Positions 16,387 to 24,721 of a stretch of 41,415 bases of DNA are shown here, in pieces. The notes beneath the pieces were generated by a model, which did no database searches, was not told the DNA's origin, and saw only the letters and a list, made by a program, of their open reading frames with translations. How positions within the stretch are numbered: position 1 is the stretch's first letter; every line of letters starts with the position of its first letter. The DNA lies in contig CANKMW010000088.1 of NCBI GenBank assembly GCA_947483555.1, positions 1 to 41,415 on the forward strand, written 5' to 3'. This DNA comes from Myxococcales bacterium (GTDB lineage Bacteria > Myxococcota_A > Polyangia > Haliangiales > Haliangiaceae). The translations under genes were made by a program, and so were the position numbers.

Positions 16387-17688
16387 CTAGCGCACGGTGG
16401 CCTCGAAGGCGAGCGTGAAGATGTTGTTGGTGCCGTCGCCCGTGATGTTGGACGGTGGCGACGTGATGCTGTCCTCGATGGTGGGGATGTCGTACCAGTA
16501 GTGGACGTAGGTGGCCGCCAGCCGGTAGCGGCCGCGGGTCCAGCGCAGCCCCGAGTGCAAGCCGACGTGCGAGAAGGTCGGCTGATCGAGCGTGACGGTG
16601 CGCGCCGGTGCCGGCGTCCGATCGTAGTGAGTGCCGAGCATCAGCTCGACACCTGGGGCCTGGGCCAGATCGTGAACCCGGGCGCCACCGGAGACCTGCC
16701 ACGAGTCGTGATAGTCCTTGATCGTCTCGAGCTCGGTGAGCAGGAAGATGTTGTTGACCGCGGTGTACTGGCGATCGTACTGGCGGTAGAGCCAGTAGCG
16801 CAGCTCGCCGCCGAGCTCGACGTTGGGGCTGACGTCGTAGTTGGCGCCGGCCAGGAACGTCCACGGCAACATCAGCTCGGTGGCGTGAGTGCCCTCGAGC
16901 CGCTCGGGGCGCGGCGCGTCGGCGCTGTATTGCACCACCACCGGGCCCTGCAGCTGGGCGTCGACGCGGCCGGTGACGGACGCGCCGAGCGTGAGGCCGG
17001 CGACCGGCGCGGCCAGCACGCCCAGGTTCCACGTCGGTCGCCAGTCGCTGCCGTCGAGCGTCAGCTCGGGCTGGCTGCCGACCAGCACGCTGGCGTCCAT
17101 GCCGTTGATGATCGGGAACACGAAGCGCTTGCCATGCACGCGCGGGTTGATGACCCCGAGGCTGCCGCCGACCGCGAGGCGGGGCCCGACCTTGTACGCC
17201 AGCGATAGCGACGCCTGCGGCGCGACCACGTAGCCGTCGATCAGGTGGTAGTGCGTGACCGCGTCGCGGGCGAACTGCGCACCGGTGGCGTTCGATACGT
17301 AGAGCGACAGGGCGCCGAACAGTCGACCACGCCACAGATCGGCGGTCGCCACCAGCATCGGGATGGCACCGACCGCGCGGGTCGGTTTCTGCGCCGGGTA
17401 ATAGCCGTCGGCGTCGACCGGGGCGTCGAGGAAGCGGTCGCTCTGGTCCCACGGCCGCAGACGGAACTCGGTCGACACGAAGGCGAGGCCGAAGGAGGCG
17501 TACAGCCGCACGCCAGGCAGGAGCGTCAGCCCGGCCGGGTTCTGGAACACCGCGGCCGGCTCGTCGGGACGGCCGACGATCGCCCCCATCCCGGTGCGGC
17601 GCACGCCCATCTCCGGGATGCCGAAGCCACCGGCGCGGCCCGATTGCGCGGACGCACAAAGAACCGCCAGCGCGGTTCCCATCCGCAT
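16387..17688 (-). CDS. FadL/TodX-type outer-membrane transport protein
   Basis: 433 residues from ATG 17688; an in-frame ATG at 17712 adds eight residues. FadL-type barrels import long-chain fatty acids or hydrophobic compounds across the outer membrane. The signal peptide (MRMGTALAVLCASAQSGRA) is followed by the family-typical start of the mature protein: GGFGIPEMGVRRTGMG and DEPAAVFQNPAGLTLLPG, the region that forms the N-terminal hatch in FadL. The rest alternates amphipathic strands, including the ELRYWLYRQYDRQ and GLHSGLRWTRGRYRLAATYVHYWYD segments expected of a 14-strand barrel, and ends in FEATVR. It is divergent from the three-gene repeat/zinc-ribbon unit with 165 bp between them. Confidence 0.85.
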   Translation of the reverse strand: MRMGTALAVLCASAQSGRAGGFGIPEMGVRRTGMGAIVGRPDEPAAVFQNPAGLTLLPGVRLYASFGLAFVSTEFRLRPWDQSDRFLDAPVDADGYYPAQKPTRAVGAIPMLVATADLWRGRLFGALSLYVSNATGAQFARDAVTHYHLIDGYVVAPQASLSLAYKVGPRLAVGGSLGVINPRVHGKRFVFPIINGMDASVLVGSQPELTLDGSDWRPTWNLGVLAAPVAGLTLGASVTGRVDAQLQGPVVVQYSADAPRPERLEGTHATELMLPWTFLAGANYDVSPNVELGGELRYWLYRQYDRQYTAVNNIFLLTELETIKDYHDSWQVSGGARVHDLAQAPGVELMLGTHYDRTPAPARTVTLDQPTFSHVGLHSGLRWTRGRYRLAATYVHYWYDIPTIEDSITSPPSNITGDGTNNIFTLAFEATVR

Positions 17689-17853
17689 CGGGTACTGCAC
17701 GGGTCGGAGCATAACGTGCCGGTCGTGGTCCCGATCCAATCCGGAGCGGAGAATCCCGGCTTGGTGCGCGGACAGCCGGCGGCGGCCGTGGCTACAGTCG
17801 GGGCCGCCGACGCGCCTCGCGGGGAATGCGAGACGCCGGCAAGGAGCCACGCC

Positions 17854-18837
17854 ATGGGTTTTCTCGACAAGATCAAGAACAAGCTCGGCATGTCGACGGA
17901 GCAAGCGCCGCCACCACCGCCGGCCGCCGCGCCGGAACCCGATCGCGACGATGATGACGACCAAGCCTCGGCGTCCGGATCGTCGTCCGACCACGAGTTC
18001 GATCTCGCCGGCTTCGATCCCGATGAGGAAGACGACTTCTTCCACGCCGTGCTCCACATGGAGTCGGACGGCCAGTATGGCGGCACCGACGAGTCGCGCG
18101 CCGAGATCATGCGGCAGCGCGGCATCCGCGATCGCAGCCACTGGCAGACGGTGAAGGATTCCGTCTACGCCATGCTGGTCCGCAAGCACGGCTCGGGCGA
18201 GCAGGTCTCGCAGCGCGAGCTCAACTGGCGCTCGGGCCAGATGCAGAAGATGATCTCCGGCAACCAGGCCAAGGCCGCGGCCAGCGGCGAGATGAACCCG
18301 GTCGAGGGCATCACGCTGCAGGCGTGGGCGGCGATCAACGCCGCCATCGTCGGCGGCGCCGCCACCGACGGCCTGCTCAAGGGCGCCGGCATCGACAAGG
18401 CGCGCTGGGATCGCGCCTCGGCGGAGTGGAACGCGCGCATGGCGCGCGACACCACGTTCGCGATCACCACCGTCTACGGCGCCGCCTTCCAGGCCGCATC
18501 ACAGGGCAAGTTCGGGGATCTGGCCCGTGAGGCCAACGCCGCCCGGGCCGCCAACCGCGAGCTGACCATGCCGCCGCCGATGACGCACGAGCAGTACTGG
18601 AACATCATGTACGAGCAGTCGTACGCCGCGAAGCAGGGCAAGGATCCGACCGCGGCGCTCAAGGCCATGGGCCTCACCATCGTCGACTGGACCGACCTCA
18701 GCACCTTCATGGGCTATCACTTCGAGCGCAGCTCGCAGCTGAAGTGGAAGGAGTACGAGGTGATCCACAAGAAGGTCGAAGCCGAGTTCGCGGCCAAGTA
18801 CCCGGGCGTGAAGGCCGACGTCGACATCGCCTTCTGA
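17854..18837 (+). CDS. Unknown protein with three internal GI-x-W repeats
   Basis: 327 residues, with an ideal AAGGAG Shine-Dalgarno 7 nt before the ATG. Residues 1-15 (MGFLDKIKNKLGM) form an amphipathic helix, followed by a poly-Pro and poly-Asp linker (19-48). Three imperfect repeats follow, each of about 45 residues with a helix, a Gly-Ile/Leu turn and a Trp 6-7 residues later: residues 61-109 (GIRDRSHW), 153-197 (GIDKARWD) and 244-290 (GLTIVDW). Each repeat continues into a second helix carrying Met or Trp (EWNARM in repeat 2). The spacing suggests an all-helical solenoid or scaffold. From memory it may belong to the uncharacterised DUF6620 group, which I could not check. The stop overlaps the next start (TGATG), so the pair is translationally coupled. 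Function unknown. Confidence 0.8.
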   Translation: MGFLDKIKNKLGMSTEQAPPPPPAAAPEPDRDDDDDQASASGSSSDHEFDLAGFDPDEEDDFFHAVLHMESDGQYGGTDESRAEIMRQRGIRDRSHWQTVKDSVYAMLVRKHGSGEQVSQRELNWRSGQMQKMISGNQAKAAASGEMNPVEGITLQAWAAINAAIVGGAATDGLLKGAGIDKARWDRASAEWNARMARDTTFAITTVYGAAFQAASQGKFGDLAREANAARAANRELTMPPPMTHEQYWNIMYEQSYAAKQGKDPTAALKAMGLTIVDWTDLSTFMGYHFERSSQLKWKEYEVIHKKVEAEFAAKYPGVKADVDIAF

Positions 18838-19643
18838 TGAGCGCCCGGCTTCGCTGGGACGGGTTCCTGGCCCAGATCGAGGGCCGGCACCGCGAGGTGC
18901 GGACCGAGGCCGAGGCGGCGGCGCGGCAGTTCATCGCCGGCGTCGCCGCCGGCGGCGACTACCTGCCGCTGTCGCACCAGCTGTCGGCGATCGAGTTCCG
19001 ACTGCAGGAGCTCGAGACCAAGATCACCGACACCTGGCACGCCAAGGTCGACGACGCGATCGTGGCCGAGGGCCACGGCGAGGCGGTGCGCGACGCCGCC
19101 CGCGACCAGGGCGATGCGCTCAAGCACGCCCTCGACGACGCCCGCGAGGAGCTGATGATCCAGGTGATGGCCGAGCTGGCGCGCCAGCGCCACGCCCACG
19201 CCGTCGCGCAACACCAGCCGGTTCCGTGCAGCCGGTGCGGCGCGGCGCTGAGCGCGCCGCTGTCGTTCCGTGCCCTCGAGCTGCCGTGCCCGTGCGGCGC
19301 GGTCACGATCTGGCAACCGCCCGAGCTGATGATCAGCGTCGCGGCCATCGGCACCCACCCGATCTCGCAGCAGGCGGCGACCACGGAGTGGCGGGCCATG
19401 CGCGCCGCCGAGCGCGCGCTGCACGCCATCCGACCGCCGCGGGCGCTGGCGCCGGTGAAGGCGTGCGAGCTGACCCAGATCGCCTACTGGCGCACGTACC
19501 TGACGGCGCGGGCGTGGTTCGAGCCCGAGCTGGCCCGCGATCCGGCGCTGGAGATCCGGCGTCGCATGCAGCCGTGGTACGAGTCGCACGCCGAGTTCGA
19601 GGACGGCTGGGTCCAGGCCGGACGGCCCCGCGAGGTGATCTAG
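18837..19643 (+). CDS. Helical protein with a central zinc ribbon, unknown
   Basis: 268 residues. The ATG overlaps the previous TGA by one base. Residues 1-125 are strongly helical (LAQIEGRHREVRTEAEAAARQF, ARDQGDALKHALDDAREEL) and could form a coiled coil. A metal-binding knuckle follows: Cys131-x2-Cys134 and Cys151-x-Cys153 (CSRCG and CPCGA), typical of a zinc ribbon. The C-terminal 100 residues are helical and Trp-rich (YWRTYLTARAWFEPEL, MQPWYESHAEFEDGW). There is no signal or membrane segment. The family is unknown to me. Its coupling to the repeat protein and the next zinc-ribbon membrane protein suggests one complex. Confidence 0.78.
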   Translation: MSARLRWDGFLAQIEGRHREVRTEAEAAARQFIAGVAAGGDYLPLSHQLSAIEFRLQELETKITDTWHAKVDDAIVAEGHGEAVRDAARDQGDALKHALDDAREELMIQVMAELARQRHAHAVAQHQPVPCSRCGAALSAPLSFRALELPCPCGAVTIWQPPELMISVAAIGTHPISQQAATTEWRAMRAAERALHAIRPPRALAPVKACELTQIAYWRTYLTARAWFEPELARDPALEIRRRMQPWYESHAEFEDGWVQAGRPREVI

Positions 19644-19644
19644 C

Positions 19645-20364
19645 GTGTCGACCACCCGGTGCGCCGAGTGCCACGCGTCGATCCCGGTCCCGCCCGAGCT
19701 CGAGGCGACCACGATGACGTGTGCGCATTGCCACGCCAGCCAGCCGGTGCCCGACCTCGAGGCGCGCCGCCGGCTCTTGATCGAGCAGCAGCGCGAAGCG
19801 CGGCTGGCGGCCGAGGCGCGGGCGGTCGAGGCGCGCGACGCCCGACGAGAGGTGCGCGAGGAGCGCGACCGGCACCACGACCAGCGCGAGGCGCGCCGCG
19901 GCCGCTGGGGCATGCGCCTGATGTCCTTGTTCGCCATCCTGGCGGCGCCGACGATCATCGCGGTCATGGTGTTCGATCTGCCGGCGCGGCTCGGGTTCGG
20001 CGCCTCGGGCGCGGACCGCCTGGCGCAGGTCAAGGCCCAGCTCGAGGGCAGCGGCTGCACCCCGCTGGTCGGCATCACGTCGTCGTACGCGACCGGCAAC
20101 GTGTCGCGGATCGTGTCGGTGCAGCAGCAGTGTCTCCGCGTCTTCGCCGCCGGCGGCGACGGCCACCGCTCGCTGTCACTGCGCCTGTTCTCCGCCGACG
20201 GCAAGGAGGTCGCCCGGGCCGGTGACACCACCGACCCGCAGCTGGCGTACTGCGCGGCGGCACCCGGGATGCTGCGCTACGAGGTCGGCGTGAGCCCGGC
20301 GGCCAAGGGCCGGCTGAGCCACATGGTGCTGGCCTGCCCCCCGGGGCTTGCGCCGAAGCGGTGA
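19645..20364 (+). CDS. Membrane protein with two N-terminal zinc knuckles
   Basis: 239 residues from GTG 19645, one base after the preceding TAG. Two near-identical CxxC knuckles open the protein: Cys6/Cys9 and Cys26/Cys29, each in the phrase CxxCHASxPVP, so the pair probably binds one zinc. Residues 38-88 are a highly charged Arg/Glu coiled coil. One membrane helix follows (about 92-110, MSLFAILAAPTIIAVMVF). The C-terminal part is a domain of about 120 residues with three Cys and beta-rich character (RIVSVQQQCLRVFAAGG, SLSLRLFSADGKEVARAG). By charge, the zinc knuckles and coiled coil should be cytosolic and the C-domain periplasmic. It is the third gene of the unit and probably membrane-anchors the other two proteins. 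Confidence 0.78.
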   Translation: MSTTRCAECHASIPVPPELEATTMTCAHCHASQPVPDLEARRRLLIEQQREARLAAEARAVEARDARREVREERDRHHDQREARRGRWGMRLMSLFAILAAPTIIAVMVFDLPARLGFGASGADRLAQVKAQLEGSGCTPLVGITSSYATGNVSRIVSVQQQCLRVFAAGGDGHRSLSLRLFSADGKEVARAGDTTDPQLAYCAAAPGMLRYEVGVSPAAKGRLSHMVLACPPGLAPKR

Positions 20365-20377
20365 CCCGGCGCATCAC

Positions 20378-21727
20378 ATGGGCGTGACTCGCAGACCTCA
20401 CGTGGTGATCCTGGGCGGCGGATTCGGCGGCCTGACCGTGGCCAAGGCGCTGGCCAAGGCGGCGGTGCAGATCACCCTGATCGATCGCCGCAACCACCAC
20501 CTGTTTCAGCCACTGCTCTATCAGGTGGCGACCGCGGCGCTCAACCCGGGCGACATCGCCTACCCGATCCGGGCCGTGGTCAAGAACCAGAAGAACGTGC
20601 GCGTGCTGCTCGCCGAGGCACGAGCCATCGACACCAGCGCGCACAAGGTCGTGCTCGACGACGGCGAGCTGACCTTCGACTACCTGGTCATCGCGACCGG
20701 CGCGACCCACTCGTACTTCGGCAACGACGCCTGGGGACCGAATGCGCCCGGCCTCAAGTCGATCGAGGACGCGCTCGAGATCCGGCGCCGGGTCTTCCTG
20801 GCCTACGAGGCCGCCGAGCGGGAGAGCATCACCGCCAAGCAGCAGCCGTGGCTCACCTTCGTCGTGGTCGGCGCCGGCGCCACCGGCGTCGAGCTGGCCG
20901 GCGCGCTCGGCGAGATCGGGCTGCACACGCTGGCCCGCGACTTCCGGCGCATCGACCCGACCCAGGTCAAGGTGTTGTTGATCGAGGGCCGCGATCGCGT
21001 GCTCGGCGCCTATCCGCCCAAGCTGTCGGCGGCGGCCCAGCGCTCGCTCGAGAAGCGCCACGTCGAGGTGCGCCTCAATGCCAAGGTCACCGCCGTCGAT
21101 GCCGACGGCGTCGAGCTCACGATCGGGGACCGCAAGGAGCGGGTCGCGGCGCGCACCGTGCTGTGGGCGGCGGGCGTCGAGGGCTCACCGGTGGCGCGCA
21201 CGCTCGGCGTGCCGCTCGACGGCGCCGGCCGGGTCAAGGTCGAGGCCGATCTGTCCATCCCCGGCCACCGCGAGGTCTTCGTGGTCGGCGATCTGGCGGC
21301 CTGTGCGTGCGACGGCAAGCCGGTGCCCGGCGTTTGCCAGGGCGCGATCCAGGGCGGCGCCTCGGTGGCCGCGTCGATCAAGGCCGATCTGGCCGCTCGG
21401 CCGCGGCTCCCGTTCCGCTACAAGGACAAGGGTTCGATGGCCACCATCGGCCGCACCTCGGCGGTGGTCCACATCGGCCGCGCCCAGCACCACGGCTTCA
21501 TCGCCTGGCTGTTCTGGTGGGTGCTCCACATCTTCTACGTGATCGGCTTCCGCAACCGGCTCGCCGTCATCCTGTCGTGGGCGTGGTCGTGGATCACGTT
21601 CCAGCGCGGCGCGCGCCTGATCACCGGCCCGGTCGGTGCGCTGCCGCCGGTGCGTGACATCGGCGCCGACGGCGTGCCGGTGATGCCGCGCGCCGCCGAG
21701 ACGGTCACGGTCGACCGCGAGCACTGA
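20378..21727 (+). CDS. ndh: Type II NADH dehydrogenase (NAD(P)/FAD oxidoreductase)
   Basis: 449 residues from ATG 20378, 13 bp after the previous gene. The FAD-binding Rossmann motif GGGFGG (13-18) with IDRRNHHLFQPLLYQVAT is diagnostic of NDH-2, the non-pumping single-subunit enzyme that passes electrons from NADH to quinone at the cytosolic face of the membrane. The second dinucleotide motif GAGATG (165-170) binds NADH. The later EVFVVGDLAA contains the conserved FAD-contacting Asp, and VCQGAIQGG matches the family's quinone-side region. The hydrophobic C-terminus (IAWLFWWVLHIFYVIGF) is the expected membrane-anchoring segment. It may share a transcript with the upstream zinc-ribbon genes, but no functional link is obvious. 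Confidence 0.9.
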   Translation: MGVTRRPHVVILGGGFGGLTVAKALAKAAVQITLIDRRNHHLFQPLLYQVATAALNPGDIAYPIRAVVKNQKNVRVLLAEARAIDTSAHKVVLDDGELTFDYLVIATGATHSYFGNDAWGPNAPGLKSIEDALEIRRRVFLAYEAAERESITAKQQPWLTFVVVGAGATGVELAGALGEIGLHTLARDFRRIDPTQVKVLLIEGRDRVLGAYPPKLSAAAQRSLEKRHVEVRLNAKVTAVDADGVELTIGDRKERVAARTVLWAAGVEGSPVARTLGVPLDGAGRVKVEADLSIPGHREVFVVGDLAACACDGKPVPGVCQGAIQGGASVAASIKADLAARPRLPFRYKDKGSMATIGRTSAVVHIGRAQHHGFIAWLFWWVLHIFYVIGFRNRLAVILSWAWSWITFQRGARLITGPVGALPPVRDIGADGVPVMPRAAETVTVDREH

Positions 21728-21791
21728 TCGCGAGGGCCGGGAACCTCGGCGGCCGGTGATCCGTATCCCGGCTCGGTGCGTACTGCGGGGC

Positions 21792-23774
21792 GTGAGCGAA
21801 CCGGGGGCCACACGACGAGGTCGTGATCACGCGGTGTCGGTGGTCCGGACACTTACCGGGTCGCCCGAGATCGTCTACGGGCTCCTGTGTGACACCAACC
21901 GCTGGGATCGACTGGCCGGGGTGTCGGCGTCGACCTACTCGTATGCCCTGCTCGATCCGGACGACCCCACCAGCCGTACCCGGATCGGCCATGCCACGAG
22001 CATGGGGATGCGGACCAAGTTCGCCGAGGAGGGGGAGTACTGGACGCCGCACCGGCTGCGCGGCGAACGCCGCTTCCGCGGCCGGGTTGCGCGGCGCGTC
22101 CAGCGCGGCTTCCTCGAGGTCGAGATCGAGCCGACCGATGACACCCGGACCGCGTCGCGGGTGAGCGTCCGCACCGGCGTGACCACCGCCGGGCTGATCG
22201 GCCTCTTGATCGGGCTGATCGTGCGGCTGCGCTTCGCGATCGTGATGCGCCTGTACCTGCGCGGGCTGGAGCGCGTGCTGCGCGCCACCGGCGTTCGTCC
22301 GCGCCGCGATGATCCAGCGGCGCTGCAGGCGCGCGATGCGCTGGTCGCGACCGGCAGCGTGTCGCGGCTGGTCACCGGGCGCCATCGCACGCTGCCGTCG
22401 GCGGCCATGGCGGGGCGCGCGGCGCAGTTCGCGGCGGCGCCGGTCGAGGCCGCGGTGCGGCGGCGCATCGTGGCGCTGATCACGGCCCAGGCCGACGAAC
22501 AGCTGGTGGCGATCCGTCCCTTCGACGTCGCCCGCGCCTGGCGCGCCGACCCGCGCGAGGTGGTGCGCGGCTTCCTGCACGCGGCGCGCGCCGGGCTCTT
22601 CGATCTCGAGTGGCAGGTCAACTGCCCGGTGTGCCGGGTCGGCGCCGACACCGTGTCGCGCCTCGATCAGCTCGGCCATCGCATGCACTGCGACGAGTGC
22701 GACGTCTCGTACGACGTCGACTTCGCCGATCACGTCGAGGCGACGTTCACGGTGAGCCCGGCGATCCGCGTGGTCCAGCGCGACGTGTTCTGCGCCAGCT
22801 CACCGTCGTGGCGTCCGCACGTCCACGGCTACGTCGCCATCCCGGCGCGGACCATGCGCGACGTCGGGCCGTTGCCGCCTGGCGACCTGGTGGTCCGCGC
22901 CCGCGGCACGGCACGGCAGCTGCGGGTCACCGCGCCCGCCGGTGGCGGCGACGCCGGGGTGGCGGCCCGCATCACCGACGACGCCATCGTCGCCATCGCG
23001 GCGCCGCCCGGGCTCGCCGGTCGCACGCTGCGCCTGGTCAACGACACCGACCGTCCGGTCCGCATCCTCGTCGAGCGCGCCGGCTGGGAGGCGGCGAGCG
23101 TGCGGGCACGCCTGCTCATGACCTTGCCCGACTACATCGAGCTGTTCTCGGCTGATGCGCCGGCGGCCGGCATGCAGCTCGCGGTCGGTCAGCTGGCGGT
23201 GGCGTTCACCGACATCGTCGGTTCGACCGAGCTCTACGAGCGCATCGGCGATGCGCGCGCCTTCGCGCTGGTCCAGGAGCACTGGCGCGCCGCGACCCAG
23301 ATCACCACCGCCCACCGCGGCACCGTCGTCAAGACCCTCGGCGATGGTCTGCTGCTGTCGTACCCGTCGGTCGGCGACGCCATCGCGGCGACCCTGGAGA
23401 TGATGGCCCACGTCGCCAAGCTGGGGGTCAGCCATCAGCTACCGCTGGCGATCCGCGCCGGCATCCACGAGGGCCCGTGCTACCTGGTGCGCGGCCCCGA
23501 CCGCGCCGATCTGTTCGGGCGCACCGTCAACCTGGCGGCGCGCCTCGCCGCCGTCGGCGCCGGCCAGCAGATCGCGCTGCTCGACCGGACGCTGGCCCAA
23601 CCGGCGGCGCTGGCCGCGCTCGATCACGACCAGCTGCACGTCGAGCGTCGCGACGTCGAGTTGCGCGGCGTCTCCGGCCGGCACCGGGTGGCGCTGGTCG
23701 CCCGCGCCGACGCCGACATCGTCGTCACTGGCCGCCACACCGCGGTGCCGGCGCGACGCACGCAGGCGTCATGA
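21792..23774 (+). CDS. Class III adenylate/guanylate cyclase with SRPBCC and DUF5939-type regions
   Basis: About 660 residues from GTG 21792 (GTG 21756 adds 12). The N-terminal region of about 150 residues resembles an SRPBCC/polyketide-cyclase fold (SPEIVYGLLCDTNRWDRLAG). A helical region and a CxxC-CxxC zinc-binding segment follow (CPVCRVG, then HCDECDVSYDVDFADHVEATF), matching DUF5939 domains that precede cyclases in myxobacteria. The catalytic class III domain is complete: FTDIVGST with metal-binding Asp474, KTLGDGLLLSY with Asp518, and the transition-state pair in GRTVNLAAR (Asn580, Arg584). The Lys before TLGDG favours ATP, hence cAMP. One helix (about residues 130-160) may be membrane-associated. 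Its last codon pairs end-to-end with the convergent pseudouridine synthase (TCATGA). Confidence 0.88.
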   Translation: MSEPGATRRGRDHAVSVVRTLTGSPEIVYGLLCDTNRWDRLAGVSASTYSYALLDPDDPTSRTRIGHATSMGMRTKFAEEGEYWTPHRLRGERRFRGRVARRVQRGFLEVEIEPTDDTRTASRVSVRTGVTTAGLIGLLIGLIVRLRFAIVMRLYLRGLERVLRATGVRPRRDDPAALQARDALVATGSVSRLVTGRHRTLPSAAMAGRAAQFAAAPVEAAVRRRIVALITAQADEQLVAIRPFDVARAWRADPREVVRGFLHAARAGLFDLEWQVNCPVCRVGADTVSRLDQLGHRMHCDECDVSYDVDFADHVEATFTVSPAIRVVQRDVFCASSPSWRPHVHGYVAIPARTMRDVGPLPPGDLVVRARGTARQLRVTAPAGGGDAGVAARITDDAIVAIAAPPGLAGRTLRLVNDTDRPVRILVERAGWEAASVRARLLMTLPDYIELFSADAPAAGMQLAVGQLAVAFTDIVGSTELYERIGDARAFALVQEHWRAATQITTAHRGTVVKTLGDGLLLSYPSVGDAIAATLEMMAHVAKLGVSHQLPLAIRAGIHEGPCYLVRGPDRADLFGRTVNLAARLAAVGAGQQIALLDRTLAQPAALAALDHDQLHVERRDVELRGVSGRHRVALVARADADIVVTGRHTAVPARRTQAS

Positions 23775-24713
23775 GCTGCGGCCCTCGAGTGCCGCCAGCG
23801 CGGCGACGCGATCGGGCGGCAGCGGGGCCTCGATCGTGATCGGTCCCGCCGCGGTCGGCAGCGTCAGCCGCTCGGCGTGCAAGAAGAAGCCGAGCAGCTC
23901 GGGCAGCGGCTGACCGCCATAGAGCAGGTCGCCGGCGATCGGCGCGCCGCAGGTGGCGAGGTGGACGCGGATCTGGTGCATGCGACCGCTGGTGGCGACG
24001 CAGCGGAGCAGGCAGCGGTCGCCGATGCGACGCACGACCTCCCAGCGGGTGTGGGCGTCGAGACCGGCGCCATGGTCGACGACCACGCGGCTGCCGCGCT
24101 GGGCCAGCGGCTCATCACACTCGCGCGCGACCGGGGCGGCGTCGACCAGGGCCAGGTAGGTCTTGTCGATGCGGCGCCCGGCGAACGCGGCCCGCAGCGC
24201 CAGCCAGGTCGGTCGGTTGCGCGCCGCGGCCAGCGCGCCCGAGGTGCCACCGTCGAGGCGGTGGACCAGGCCGCCGTCGCGCGGATCGTCGGCGACCGCG
24301 GCGCACTCGGCATGGAGCGCGACGATGCCGCTGGCGGCGGTGCCCAGCTCGCCGGCGCGCAACGGTTGCGACGGCATGCCGGGAGGCTTGCTGACCACGA
24401 CCACGTCATCGTCGACGTGGAGCACGCGCAGGCGCGCGGCGGCCTCGGGATCGGGCACCACGCGGCGGTCCTCGCTGGCCGCCGGCGCGCGACTGAGCTC
24501 GATCACGGCGCCCGCTGCGGCGCGGTCGCCCTTCTTCGCGACCCGGCCGTCGAGGCGTACGGCGCCCAGCCCGATGAGCTCGACGACCTGACGGCGGCTG
24601 GTACCCGGAAAATGACGCGCGACGACCCGGTCGACGCGATCGGCGTCGGCGGCGGCGACCGTGAAGCGGTTGGCGACCGCGGGCGGGGCGGCGTCGTGGT
24701 CGTCGTCGGGCAC
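23769..24713 (-). CDS. RluA-family pseudouridine synthase
   Basis: 314 residues from GTG 24713; a GTG at 24722 overlapping the MoeA stop is an alternative. An S4-like RNA-binding domain (residues 22-75, SRRQVVELIGLGAVRLDGRV) precedes the catalytic domain. The latter starts with VVVVSKPPGMPSQP and carries the RluA motif HRLDGGTSG with catalytic Asp154. The GRMHQIRVHLATCGAPIAGDLLYGG segment is the family's conserved C-terminal motif. It isomerises uridine in rRNA or tRNA; which position cannot be read from the sequence. It lies 8 bp or less downstream of moeA, so it is probably cotranscribed. Confidence 0.88.
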   Translation of the reverse strand: MPDDDHDAAPPAVANRFTVAAADADRVDRVVARHFPGTSRRQVVELIGLGAVRLDGRVAKKGDRAAAGAVIELSRAPAASEDRRVVPDPEAAARLRVLHVDDDVVVVSKPPGMPSQPLRAGELGTAASGIVALHAECAAVADDPRDGGLVHRLDGGTSGALAAARNRPTWLALRAAFAGRRIDKTYLALVDAAPVARECDEPLAQRGSRVVVDHGAGLDAHTRWEVVRRIGDRCLLRCVATSGRMHQIRVHLATCGAPIAGDLLYGGQPLPELLGFFLHAERLTLPTAAGPITIEAPLPPDRVAALAALEGRSS

Positions 24714-24721
24714 GGCGGCCA

